A stretch of 32,035 nucleotides of DNA from Ciceribacter sp. T2.26MG-112.2. Lineage in GTDB: Bacteria > Pseudomonadota > Alphaproteobacteria > Rhizobiales > Rhizobiaceae. A program made the position numbers and the translations under genes. The stretch's first letter is position 1. Each line of letters begins with the position of its first letter. The notes under the pieces were generated by a model. It saw nothing but the letters and a program-made list of their open reading frames with translations. It did no database searches and was not told the DNA's origin. Shown piece by piece: positions 17,253 to 24,891 of this stretch. The stretch covers positions 1 to 32,035 of the forward strand of contig NZ_UEYQ01000033.1 in the NCBI RefSeq assembly GCF_900492205.1, written 5' to 3'.

Positions 17253-17801
17253 TCAGCCAAGCGCACGCGGCGTGACGAAGCGTTCGAGCCGCCCCATGCC
17301 CCGGCCGACATCGCGCCACTGCGCCGCCGGAAAGTCGATGACCGCCAGCCCCGCAGTCGGATATTTCGCCGCCATGCTTTCCCGCGATGCCGCATCGCCG
17401 CCGCCGCAGAGCTCAAGCGCCAGATCCTGCATGCCCGGATTGTGAGCGAGGATCAGCACGGTTCTCGAGGCCGACTCGACCGCCTGCAGCACGTCGAGCA
17501 TCTGCCCGCTGCTCGCGGCATAGAGTTCGGCGATATTGCGCGTCTCCGGCTGTGCGGGCAGTCGCTCGCCCACCAGTGCCCAGGTCTCCTGCGCACGCCG
17601 CGCCGTCGAAACGAGAGCGAGATCGGGGATCAGCTTCATCTCTGCCAGATAATCTCCCATCAGCTGCGCCGCCGCCCGGCCGCGCCCGTTGAGCGGGCGC
17701 TCCTCGTCGGCCACGCCCTCCGGCCAGGCCGACTTGGCGTGCCTGAGCAGAAGGAGCCGTAATCCGCCCATCTCAACCTTGTCCGGTCGTGTCTTTGCCA
17801 T
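17253..17801 (-). CDS. SixA-type histidine phosphatase family protein
   Basis: A 182-aa member of the histidine phosphatase (phosphoglycerate-mutase-like) superfamily. The phospho-acceptor RHAKS motif is at residues 20-24, the second catalytic His is in ILAHNPGMQDLALEL, and STARRAQETW supplies the conserved Arg. This short form resembles SixA, which removes phosphate from phosphohistidine proteins such as EIIANtr or Hpt domains in E. coli; the substrate here is unknown. The ATG at 17801 is preferred because a GGGGGGCGG stretch precedes it, while an in-frame ATG at 17771 has no clear ribosome site. It lies 266 bp downstream of leuC. Confidence 0.85.
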   Translation of the reverse strand: MAKTRPDKVEMGGLRLLLLRHAKSAWPEGVADEERPLNGRGRAAAQLMGDYLAEMKLIPDLALVSTARRAQETWALVGERLPAQPETRNIAELYAASSGQMLDVLQAVESASRTVLILAHNPGMQDLALELCGGGDAASRESMAAKYPTAGLAVIDFPAAQWRDVGRGMGRLERFVTPRALG

Positions 17802-18007
17802 GCTGGCCGCCCCCCGCCGATGATTCACATGAAACGTGCTGCACCCGCCGGTCATCAAGCGGCACCGTGCTGACACTCTAAAGGCTGAAGCAGATCGTAC
17901 CAAGAGCGACGATGACGCAGGTGGCCAAGCGACGGGGACTGTGCGAAGGGCGTGGGTCGGCCCTACGATCAAGCCTATCGGTGGCGTCGTCGCAACCAAT
18001 GACGAGA

Positions 18008-18042
18008 GGCCGCCCGCATTGCTGCGGACGGCCCCGTTTTTT
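18008..18042. terminator. Hairpin terminator downstream of leuC
   Basis: GGCCGCCCGCA (18008-18018) and TGCGGACGGCC (18023-18033) form an 11-bp stem with a TTGC loop. The T run (18037-18042) is on the plus-strand side. The one imperfect pair is C-A in plus-strand RNA but G-U in minus-strand RNA. So pairing favours the leuC transcript, while the T run favours plus-strand termination; I leave the strand open. Confidence 0.5.
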
Positions 18043-18067
18043 CATGCCACCGAGATGGAGGCAGAGC

Positions 18068-19477
18068 TTACTTCCACTCGCGGATGTCGACGAAGTGGCC
18101 GGCGACAGCAGCCGCCGCAGCCATGGCCGGGGACACCAGATGGGTGCGGCCCTTGTAGCCCTGGCGGCCCTCGAAGTTGCGGTTCGAGGTCGAGGCGCAG
18201 CGCTCGCCCGGCTTCAGCCGGTCGTCGTTCATGGCGAGGCACATCGAGCAGCCCGGCTCGCGCCATTCGAAGCCCGCGTCCTTGAAGATCTTGTCGAGGC
18301 CCTCGGCTTCCGCCTGTTCCTTGACCAGGCCCGAGCCCGGCACGACCATGGCGGACACGGTCGGCGCGACATGGCGGCCTTCGAGCACCTTGGCGGCGGC
18401 GCGCAGGTCCTCGATGCGGCCATTGGTGCAGGAACCGATGAACACGCGGTCGATGGCAATGTCGGTCATCTTCATGCCCGGCTTCAGGCCCATATAGTCG
18501 AGCGCCCGCCACTTGGAGACGCGCTTGTTCTCGTCGGCGATCTCGTCCGGGTTCGGAACGACGCCCTGGATCGACACGACGTCTTCCGGCGAGGAGCCCC
18601 AGGAGACGATCGGCGGCAGGTTGGCGGCGTCGAGCACGACGACCTTGTCGAAATGCGCGCCTTCATCCGTGTGCAGCGTCTTCCAGTAGGCGACCGCCTG
18701 GTCCCAGGCCTCGCCCTTCGGCGCGCGCGGCTTGTCCTTGATGTATTCGAAGGTCTTTTCGTCCGGGGCGATCAGGCCGGCGCGGGCGCCGCCCTCGATC
18801 GTCATGTTGCACACCGTCATGCGGCCTTCCATGGAGAGCGCCCGGATCGCCTCGCCGGCGAATTCGATGACGTGGCCGGTGCCGCCGGCGGTGCCGATCT
18901 CGCCGATGATGGCAAGGATGATGTCCTTGGCGGTGACGCCGTCCGGCAGCTTTCCGTCGACGCGCACCAGCATGTTCTTGGCCTTCGACTGGATCAGCGT
19001 CTGGGTGGCGAGCACGTGCTCGACTTCCGACGTGCCGATGCCATGCGCCAAGGCACCGAAGGCGCCGTGCGTCGAGGTGTGGCTGTCGCCGCAGACGATC
19101 GTCATGCCGGGCAGCGTAAAGCCCTGCTCGGGGCCGACGATGTGCACGATGCCCTGGCGCTTGTCGTTTTCGGAGTAATATTCCACGCCGAATTCGGCGG
19201 CGTTATGCGCCAGCGCCTCGACCTGGATGCGGCTTTCCTCGTTCTTGATGCCGGTATGGCGATCCGGCGTGGTCGGCACGTTGTGGTCGACGACGGCGAG
19301 CGTCTTCTGCGGCGCATGCACCGTACGATGCGCCATGCGCAGGCCCTCGAACGCCTGCGGGCTCGTCACTTCATGGACGAGGTGGCGGTCGATGTAGAGG
19401 AGACAGGTGCCGTCTTCCTGGCGGTCGACCAGGTGATCGTCGAAAATCTTGTCGTAGAGGGTCCGGGGTGCGCTCAT
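18068..19477 (-). CDS. leuC: 3-isopropylmalate dehydratase large subunit
   Basis: A 469-aa aconitase-family enzyme that, with LeuD, isomerises 2-isopropylmalate to 3-isopropylmalate in leucine synthesis. The [4Fe-4S] ligands are visible as Cys350 in FIGSCTNGR and Cys410/Cys413 in GCSMCLAMN. DHNVPTTPDR, CGDSHTSTHGAFGA and GSSPEDVV are conserved active-site blocks. Length is standard. leuD is not adjacent, consistent with the split leuC/leuD arrangement common in rhizobia. The 254-bp upstream region carries a 38-codon reading frame and two hairpins that may form a leader. Confidence 0.97.
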   Translation of the reverse strand: MSAPRTLYDKIFDDHLVDRQEDGTCLLYIDRHLVHEVTSPQAFEGLRMAHRTVHAPQKTLAVVDHNVPTTPDRHTGIKNEESRIQVEALAHNAAEFGVEYYSENDKRQGIVHIVGPEQGFTLPGMTIVCGDSHTSTHGAFGALAHGIGTSEVEHVLATQTLIQSKAKNMLVRVDGKLPDGVTAKDIILAIIGEIGTAGGTGHVIEFAGEAIRALSMEGRMTVCNMTIEGGARAGLIAPDEKTFEYIKDKPRAPKGEAWDQAVAYWKTLHTDEGAHFDKVVVLDAANLPPIVSWGSSPEDVVSIQGVVPNPDEIADENKRVSKWRALDYMGLKPGMKMTDIAIDRVFIGSCTNGRIEDLRAAAKVLEGRHVAPTVSAMVVPGSGLVKEQAEAEGLDKIFKDAGFEWREPGCSMCLAMNDDRLKPGERCASTSNRNFEGRQGYKGRTHLVSPAMAAAAAVAGHFVDIREWK

Positions 19478-19521
19478 GGCTGAAGATCCGTCTGAGTTTT
19501 GAAAAGGGAATGCGGGCAGGA

Positions 19522-19568
19522 CGCCGCACGCGCGGCGCCGATGACGAACGCTTAGCCTACAAGGCTAA
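19522..19568 (-). promoter_or_regulatory. Paired hairpins in the leuC leader
   Basis: In minus-strand order, TTAGCCT-TGT-AGGCTAA (19552-19568, 7 bp) is followed by CGCCGC-GCGT-GCGGCG (19522-19537, 6 bp), about 45 nt before the leuC ATG. The first stem overlaps the stop codon of the upstream 38-codon frame. The arrangement could be regulatory, but no T run makes a clear terminator. Confidence 0.35.
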
Positions 19569-19668
19569 TGAGCGCCCCGGAGACGCGCGCGAAAAAGCGT
19601 GCCGGCAGACGCTTGTGGTCCTGCAGCACGTAGATATCAGGCGCGAGACATCCGAATTTCGATCCCAT
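19552..19668 (-). CDS. Possible 38-aa leader peptide upstream of leuC
   Basis: A short frame starts at an ATG (19668) with AAGAG about 9 bases upstream and ends with TAA inside the 7-bp hairpin at 19552-19568. The peptide starts MGSKFGCLAPDIYVLQDHKR and ends ALISLVG. It has five leucines but no leucine run like classic leu attenuator peptides. It could be a leader or a small unrelated protein; evidence is only the ribosome site, position and stop-hairpin overlap. Confidence 0.25.
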   Translation of the reverse strand: MGSKFGCLAPDIYVLQDHKRLPARFFARVSGALISLVG

Positions 19669-19731
19669 GGCTGGGCTCTTAGCAGTTTTGCCCTCGCCCG
19701 GCAATGTTTTTGGCGGCTGCCGGCGATCGCC

Positions 19732-20517
19732 TCATGCCCGGCGCGTCTGACATGGACGGTCCGGCTCGAAGGACGAATGCGGCACGACGACGGGCCGACC
19801 GTTGCGGCAGGACAGGACCTCCGCCTCGATGCCGTAGACGCGGCGAAGCGCAGCCGGCGTGACGATCTCCTCGAAGGCGCCGATGCCCTCGAGCCGTCCG
19901 GCATGGAGGAGAAGAACACTGTCGCTGTGGCGGGCGGCAAGGTTGAGATCGTGAATGGCGATCAGCACCAGCGCCCCGGTGCGGGCAACATAGTCCGTGA
20001 GCAGATCGAACACCCGCATCTGATGGCGAATGTCGAGCGCGCTGGTCGCCTCGTCCAGCAGGAGCAGTTTCGGTTCGCGCAGCAGCCTCTGCGCAAGCAG
20101 CACGAGCTGCTGCTGCCCACCGGACAGGGACTGGATCGCCCGCCCCGCGAGATCGTCGATGCCGAAGCTCCGCAGCATGTCGACCGCCGATCGCACGAGC
20201 GCGTCGCCAACCCGAAAACCCAGCCGCTCATGGCGCCCTAGCAACACCACTTCGAGCACCGAAAGCTCCGCCCGCACCTGGCACTGCTGCGGCATGAAGC
20301 CGATCTCGCCGATGTCAACGCGTCGGCCGCCCCAGTCGATCACCCCGTCATGGGCGGCAAGGCCCGCAATGGCATTGAGGAATGTCGACTTGCCGGCGCC
20401 GTTCGGGCCGACCAGCCCGACGATCTGGCCGGGCTCGAGCGACGCGCTGATATCGTGAAGAATGCGGGTGCCGCCGCGCTGCACGCCGACATGGGCGAGG
20501 GTCAGCCGTTCCGTCAT
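19732..20517 (-). CDS. Iron-chelate-type ABC transporter, ATP-binding protein (FecE/HmuV-like)
   Basis: A 261-aa ATPase powering a FecBCD-type importer. Walker A GPNGAGKST at about residue 37, the Q-loop region GFMPQQ, signature LSGGQQQLVLLAQ, Walker B LLLLDEATSALD and the switch His in IAIHDLNLAARH are all intact. Its start overlaps the permease stop by 4 nt (ATGA at 20517-20514), indicating translational coupling. Sequence places it with siderophore, heme or cobalamin importers; the true cargo cannot be read from the ATPase. Confidence 0.92.
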   Translation of the reverse strand: MTERLTLAHVGVQRGGTRILHDISASLEPGQIVGLVGPNGAGKSTFLNAIAGLAAHDGVIDWGGRRVDIGEIGFMPQQCQVRAELSVLEVVLLGRHERLGFRVGDALVRSAVDMLRSFGIDDLAGRAIQSLSGGQQQLVLLAQRLLREPKLLLLDEATSALDIRHQMRVFDLLTDYVARTGALVLIAIHDLNLAARHSDSVLLLHAGRLEGIGAFEEIVTPAALRRVYGIEAEVLSCRNGRPVVVPHSSFEPDRPCQTRRA

Positions 20518-21578
20518 GCGACCCCCCTGCCGCCGCGTCGGGCGATCACCGCAAACAGCATGGGGACGCCGGCAACGGCGGTAATGATGCCGACCGGGAT
20601 GACGGCGGCGGGCGAGATGAATTTGCCGAAGACGGAGGCGCCGACGAGGATGATCGCACCCATCACGGCCGACAGCGGCAGGGCGTAGCGGTGATCCTCA
20701 CCGACCAGCGCGCGCGCCACATGCGGCGCGATCAATCCGACGAAGCCGATCGTGCCGACGAAGCAGACGGCCGCGGCCGTCAGCACGGCGACGATCAGGA
20801 AGGTCTCGCGGCGCACCCGCTCGACCGACAGGCCGAGGCTGCGGGCATTGGCGTCGCCGAGCCTGAGCGTCGTCAGCGCCCAGCAACTGCGAAGAACGAA
20901 CGGAAGGCAAAGGATGAAGATCGCGCCCGTCACCGCAACGCTGGTCCAGCTTGCCTTGAGCAGGCTGCCGAACAGCCAGAAGACGATCTGCTGCAGCACT
21001 TCGGGCGAGGCGAGGAATTGCAGCAGCGACTGCAGCGACTGGAAGAAGAACAGCACGGCGATGCCGCCGAGAACGAGGATTTCCGGGCTTGCTCCGCGCA
21101 GGCGGGCAATGAAATAGACCAGCCCGCAGGCGGTGAGCGTCATGGCAAATGCCATGGCCGGGACGACGATGAAGGACGGCAGCGGGATCAGCGACCCGAA
21201 CATGATGCCGAGCGCCGCGCCGAAGCCGGCGGCGGCGGAGAAGCCGAGCGTAAACGGGCTTGCCAGCGGATTGGCAAGGATGGTCTGCATCTGCAGGCCG
21301 GCAAGCCCGAGGCAGGCGCCCACCAGCATGCCCATGACCGTCTGCGGCATCCGCAATTGCCACAGGATTGTCGCGGCCATCCTATCGTCCCCGCTTGGTC
21401 CGGCCCACAGCCCATTCCAGACGTCCACGAGCGGCATCCCGGACGGACCGGTCGTCAGGTCGAGCAGCATCAGGCCGAGAAGGAGGGCCGTGGCCGCCAG
21501 CAAGGCCGCCACCCGGCGCGAGGATGCGCGACGATAGCCGTCGCGCAAGCCTTCCAGCTCGCTGGTGATCGCCGTCAT
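20514..21578 (-). CDS. Iron-chelate-type ABC transporter permease (FecCD family)
   Basis: A 354-aa inner-membrane permease of the FecCD/BtuC family, about ten membrane helices. Conserved stretches are RMPQTVMGMLVGACLGLAG near residue 90, NPLASPFTLGFSAAAGFGAA, the coupling region GDANARSLGLSVERVRRETF and the late FVGLIAPHVARALVGEDHR signature. It overlaps the substrate-binding gene by 4 nt upstream and the ATPase gene by 4 nt downstream, so the three are translated as a coupled set. As a single permease it probably forms a homodimer. Confidence 0.93.
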   Translation of the reverse strand: MTAITSELEGLRDGYRRASSRRVAALLAATALLLGLMLLDLTTGPSGMPLVDVWNGLWAGPSGDDRMAATILWQLRMPQTVMGMLVGACLGLAGLQMQTILANPLASPFTLGFSAAAGFGAALGIMFGSLIPLPSFIVVPAMAFAMTLTACGLVYFIARLRGASPEILVLGGIAVLFFFQSLQSLLQFLASPEVLQQIVFWLFGSLLKASWTSVAVTGAIFILCLPFVLRSCWALTTLRLGDANARSLGLSVERVRRETFLIVAVLTAAAVCFVGTIGFVGLIAPHVARALVGEDHRYALPLSAVMGAIILVGASVFGKFISPAAVIPVGIITAVAGVPMLFAVIARRGGRGVA

Positions 21579-22678
21579 TGGCCTGCCGCTACATATGGCA
21601 GCACGAACACACCCTCGGCCTTGATCGGCAGCCAGGTGTCATAATAGCGCTCGATATTCCGCGCCGGATGAACGTCCTTGAACGCCTCCGGATAGAGCTG
21701 CTTGGCGATGTATTGCGCATAGACATAGTCGGACAGCGTGCGTGCGCCGCCGTGGTAGATCGCATGCACTCCACCCTGCTGTACGGCCGGAAGCCCCGAC
21801 CATCCGGGACGACCGAGATAGCCTGCCATGCGTTCGCGCGTCACCTTCGGATCGGCGCCAAATCCGACCTGCACGGATTGCGGCTTGTTCACCCATTCCG
21901 AACCGGCAAGGAAGATCAGGTCGGGCTTTTGCGCCAGCACATATTCGGGGCTGAGCGGTCCCCAATTGCCGATCTGGCCCTTGGCGATGTTGACGCCGCC
22001 GAGCTTGTCGATCAGCGCGCCCCACATGCTGTCGCCATAGGAATTGCCGACCTCGCCCGCACCCTTTTGCGCCAGTTCGACATAGACCTTTTTGGTCGTC
22101 GGGCCGGCCGCCTTGATGCGCGCGTCAATGTCGGCCATGGCGCTCCTGTAGTTGTCGGCGAGCTTGGCGGCGCGGTCCTCGGCGCCCATCACCTTGCCGA
22201 GCACTTCGGTGGAGAGCACATGCTTCTCGACCGTCTGGGCATTGTAGTCGAGCGTGACGACGGGAATGCCGGCAGCCTCGATCTGCTTTACCCCCTCGCC
22301 CAGCGCGTCGTAGGACCAGGCGGCGAGGATGACGAGATCGGGCTTGGCAGCAATCACCTTTTCGACCGAGAAGGTGCTGTCCTCGGTATTGCCGACATCC
22401 GGGATCGAGGAGAGCTTCGGCAGCGCCTTCTCATAGGCCGCGAACTGGTTCGGACGCCAGTCCTTCCAGGTCGACAGCGACAGGGCCACAACCTTGTCCA
22501 GCGCATCCGGGCCGACAACGGCGAGGAAATCCTCATAGTAGAAACCCAGCACCACGCGCTCGGCGGGCTTTTCCAGCGTCACCTCGCGACCCTTGACGTC
22601 GGTCACCTTGATTTCGGCGAGAGCCTGGCTTGCGGATGCAAGAAGCCCGGCGGCAATGGCAAACAGCACTCTTTTCAT
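21575..22678 (-). CDS. Iron-chelate-type ABC transporter substrate-binding protein
   Basis: A 367-aa periplasmic binding protein of the FecB/BtuF (TroA-like) class. A Sec signal is evident (MKRVLFAIAAGLLASASQALA, cut before EIKVTD). Mature features include VTDVKGREVTLEKPAERVV at the start, KPDLVILAAWSYDAL and a C-terminal lobe with LAQKPDLIFLAGSEW. The start at 22678 supplies the signal peptide; upstream in-frame codons to 22747 overlap the regulator gene and look non-coding. It is the first transporter gene in the operon, 61 bp after the Crp/Fnr gene. Ligand unknown: ferric siderophore, heme or another metal chelate. Confidence 0.9.
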   Translation of the reverse strand: MKRVLFAIAAGLLASASQALAEIKVTDVKGREVTLEKPAERVVLGFYYEDFLAVVGPDALDKVVALSLSTWKDWRPNQFAAYEKALPKLSSIPDVGNTEDSTFSVEKVIAAKPDLVILAAWSYDALGEGVKQIEAAGIPVVTLDYNAQTVEKHVLSTEVLGKVMGAEDRAAKLADNYRSAMADIDARIKAAGPTTKKVYVELAQKGAGEVGNSYGDSMWGALIDKLGGVNIAKGQIGNWGPLSPEYVLAQKPDLIFLAGSEWVNKPQSVQVGFGADPKVTRERMAGYLGRPGWSGLPAVQQGGVHAIYHGGARTLSDYVYAQYIAKQLYPEAFKDVHPARNIERYYDTWLPIKAEGVFVLPYVAAGQ

Positions 22679-22739
22679 CAACGTCTTCTTTCTCGTCTGA
22701 AACAGCTTGTTGGTAAAACGACCCGAGACGGCACCGTCT

Positions 22740-23420
22740 TCACGCATTCGCCAGCGTGCCAGTTCCAGCGGCGATCGCGGCCATCGCCTCCGGCTTCAGC
22801 AGGGTGACGATTTCCGGATGACGGAAGTCGATCAGGCCGGCCTTCTTGAGCCGCGTGAAGCAGCGGCTCACCGTCTCCACGGTAAGGCCGAGCCAGTCGG
22901 CCAGGTCGCCGCGCGTCGGACGGAGGGTGAAGCAGATGGAGCCGCGCTTTCCGCTCTTTCCCGGGCGAGCGAACTGACCTGCCAGGTCGAGAATGGCATA
23001 GGCGACGCGTTCGGCGGCGCTCTTGCGACCGAGCAGGGTGGCGAGCGCCTGTCCGCGCAGCACCATTTCATGCAGGGCGTCCTGCAGGTCTGCCGGTTCG
23101 GCCTTGCCGACCGGCTCGAGCGTCACATAGCTCAGCGTCTCGGCCGAGCAGCGATTGTGCTCGCCGAGCCCGAGGCCGAGCAGGCGCCCCGGTCCGACCA
23201 TGTCGATGATTTGTCGCCGCCCGTCGGGCAGGGTCTGGGACACGGCGACACAGCCCTCGATCACCCGATATTGCGGGCCCCGGGCAAATCCCTCCAGATA
23301 GACCGTGCTGCGGGGCGGCATTTGCAGGGTGGCTGCTGTCTGCCGCGGGATCGGTCTGGACGAAAGAAACTGTGGCGGCAGCGGGCAGCCATCCGCTGCC
23401 TTGGGAAGAACATGTAGCAT
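22740..23420 (-). CDS. Crp/Fnr family transcriptional regulator
   Basis: A 226-aa regulator with an N-terminal cyclic-nucleotide-type beta-roll (about 25-120), a dimerisation helix (DALHEMVLRGQALATLLG) and a C-terminal winged helix. The recognition motif is TRGDLADWLGLTVETVSRCF, with the E-xxS-R pattern of FNR/FixK that reads TTGAT half-sites. It lacks the N-terminal cysteine cluster of oxygen-sensing FNR: only Cys12 is near the start, so it is FixK-like or senses something else. It lies upstream of and in line with the ABC importer genes, suggesting it controls or belongs to that operon. No clear TTGAT-N4-ATCAA site was seen immediately upstream. Confidence 0.9.
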   Translation of the reverse strand: MLHVLPKAADGCPLPPQFLSSRPIPRQTAATLQMPPRSTVYLEGFARGPQYRVIEGCVAVSQTLPDGRRQIIDMVGPGRLLGLGLGEHNRCSAETLSYVTLEPVGKAEPADLQDALHEMVLRGQALATLLGRKSAAERVAYAILDLAGQFARPGKSGKRGSICFTLRPTRGDLADWLGLTVETVSRCFTRLKKAGLIDFRHPEIVTLLKPEAMAAIAAGTGTLANA

Positions 23421-23523
23421 GACTTTATCCGGCTTTCCGGCCGGATCCGCATACTCGATGCGTGTCTACCGGCCTCGATCAATGATTCCGGACGCAGACG
23501 AGCTTTCGCTCGCCGGGCCGGGC

Positions 23524-23916
23524 TCAGGCAAGGGCCGGACGGGGTGGCGCGCGGGGCGCCGCATTGGGAGGGAAAAGCTGGCGATGGAAGGCTTCGACGC
23601 GCGGCGGAAGCTGGACCTCGGAAGAAGCCGAAAGCCGCTTGCCGGTGATGTCGGCCGGCGTCGGCAGGAGGACCGAGGCGGAGATCACGCAGGCGTCGCA
23701 TGGGGCGGCCGTGAATTGTCCCTTGCCGGCCTGTCCGTCGACGGGCAGGCAGAGTTCCGGCAGCGTGCCGTCGGGCAGGGTCATCGCCGCCACTTCCTCG
23801 GCGGAAAGCAGCGAAACCGCGAAGGCCGGGGTCCGATGGCCAAAGCCGACGGCAAGCAGCGCCACCACGCACAAGGCGCGGATCACGAACTGCCAATTCG
23901 ACCTTCGACCCTGCAT
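23524..23916 (-). CDS. Secreted CxxC hypothetical protein
   Basis: A 130-aa protein with an N-terminal hydrophobic signal (VIRALCVVALLAVGF, likely cleavage after PAFA) and a short mature part containing LPELCLPVDG and a CDAC pair in FTAAPCDACVISAS. It ends in a Pro/Ala-rich tail. I do not recognise it firmly. The layout resembles small periplasmic DUF2946-like proteins often near metal-uptake genes, which would fit the ABC importer downstream. A GGGGAAG ribosome site precedes the ATG, supporting a real gene. It is 103 bp upstream of the Crp/Fnr gene on the same strand. Confidence 0.65.
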   Translation of the reverse strand: MQGRRSNWQFVIRALCVVALLAVGFGHRTPAFAVSLLSAEEVAAMTLPDGTLPELCLPVDGQAGKGQFTAAPCDACVISASVLLPTPADITGKRLSASSEVQLPPRVEAFHRQLFPPNAAPRAPPRPALA

Positions 23917-24024
23917 GGTTCTTCCCCAATCGTTTCAGAATTAGCAGTCTGCCGAAAATCACGCAAGCGGCGAGCCGATGCCACCATGTCGCAGCCCGCC
24001 CGACCTCATCAGGCGCCGGAAACG

Positions 24025-24049
24025 AAAAAGGCGACCCGAAGGCCGCCTT
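24025..24049 (-). terminator. Intrinsic terminator after rplS
   Basis: On the minus strand AAGGCGGCC-TTCG-GGTCGCCTT forms a 9-bp stem (one G-U) with a UUCG loop, followed by TTTCG. It lies 27 bp past the rplS stop. Confidence 0.85.
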
Positions 24050-24075
24050 GTCCGTATCCCGCGATGGGGAAAATC

Positions 24076-24633
24076 TTATTCTGCAGCGCCTTCGGCAGGA
24101 GCAGCTTCGGCTGCGGCTGCAGCTTCTGCGGCGGCCTTGGCTTCAGCGGCTTCGGCTGCTGCCTTTTCGGCGGCCAGAGCCTGTGCTGCTGCGACCTTTT
24201 CAGCTTCCAGACGTGCCTTTTCCTCGGCAACGGCGGCGCGCTCGGCGTCGTTCAGCTTGCGGGCGCGGGTGCCGGTGTTCTCGACGATACGAGCCGACTT
24301 GCCGCGACGATCGCGCAGGTAGTAGAGCTTGGCGCGACGGACCTTGCCGCGGCGAACGATTTCGACGCCTTCGACCAGCGGCGAGTAGACCGGGAATACG
24401 CGCTCGACGCCTTCGCCGTAGGAGATCTTGCGAACGGTGAAGCTTTCGTTGATGCCGCCACCCGAACGGGCGATGCAGACGCCTTCATAGGCCTGCACGC
24501 GGGTACGGTTGCCTTCCGTCACGCGGACGTTGACGCGTACGGTGTCGCCGGCTTCGAACTTCGGCAGCGGGGCGCCGCGCTTGGCTTCGATCTTGGCAGC
24601 CTGTTCGGCTTCCAGTTGCTGAATGATGTTCAT
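24076..24633 (-). CDS. rplS: 50S ribosomal protein L19, with long Ala/Glu tail
   Basis: A 185-aa L19, a large-subunit protein at the 30S-50S interface. The conserved core occupies residues 1-125 (NIIQQLEAEQ, FEAGDTVRVNVRV, VQAYEGVCIARSGGGINESF, ERVFPVYSPLVEGVEIVRRG, AKLYYLRDRRGKSARI). The remaining 60 residues are Ala/Glu/Lys-rich low complexity, probably a charged helix; E. coli L19 is about 115 aa and lacks it. AGAGGTTAGAC precedes the ATG. Unlike the usual trmD-rplS adjacency, an opposite-strand exporter gene lies between, so rplS needs its own promoter. Confidence 0.96.
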   Translation of the reverse strand: MNIIQQLEAEQAAKIEAKRGAPLPKFEAGDTVRVNVRVTEGNRTRVQAYEGVCIARSGGGINESFTVRKISYGEGVERVFPVYSPLVEGVEIVRRGKVRRAKLYYLRDRRGKSARIVENTGTRARKLNDAERAAVAEEKARLEAEKVAAAQALAAEKAAAEAAEAKAAAEAAAAAEAAPAEGAAE

Positions 24634-24773
24634 GTCTAACCTCTAGTTCTTCTGAAACAGCCAGAGCGCTCATTCATCCATCGGTCAAAGCCTCCGGATT
24701 TTGCCTTGTCAGGCGCGAGCGGATACGCATGCTCTTTGTTGTGGCAGACGGGCTTGGCCCATTTCCGACGCGG

Positions 24774-24802
24774 CCAATACACCAAAGTCTGGTGTTTGTC
24801 AT
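24774..24802 (-). promoter_or_regulatory. Candidate rplS promoter
   Basis: On the minus strand ATGACA (24802-24797) and TATTGG (24779-24774) are 17 bp apart, with an inverted repeat ACACCA/TGGTGT (24779-24795) in the spacer. The match to rhizobial CTTGAC/CTATAT promoters is modest. The predicted leader would be about 135 nt. Confidence 0.3.
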
Positions 24803-24891
24803 CCCTTGGCGCGCATTTTTGTGCCGTTCCCGCCATTGCGGTCGAGGCCATGAACGAATAACCGTTCGTGACCACGGAGGAAAGCTACAAG

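Noticed and set aside
17836..18285. A plus-strand frame starting between the phosphatase gene and leuC
   Set aside because: It starts at a GTG without a ribosome site and runs antisense into leuC. A short RNA cannot be excluded, but a protein is not supported.
24636..24875. A 79-codon minus-strand frame in the rplS leader
   Set aside because: No family resemblance and it covers the likely rplS promoter and leader. The ATG context is weak.
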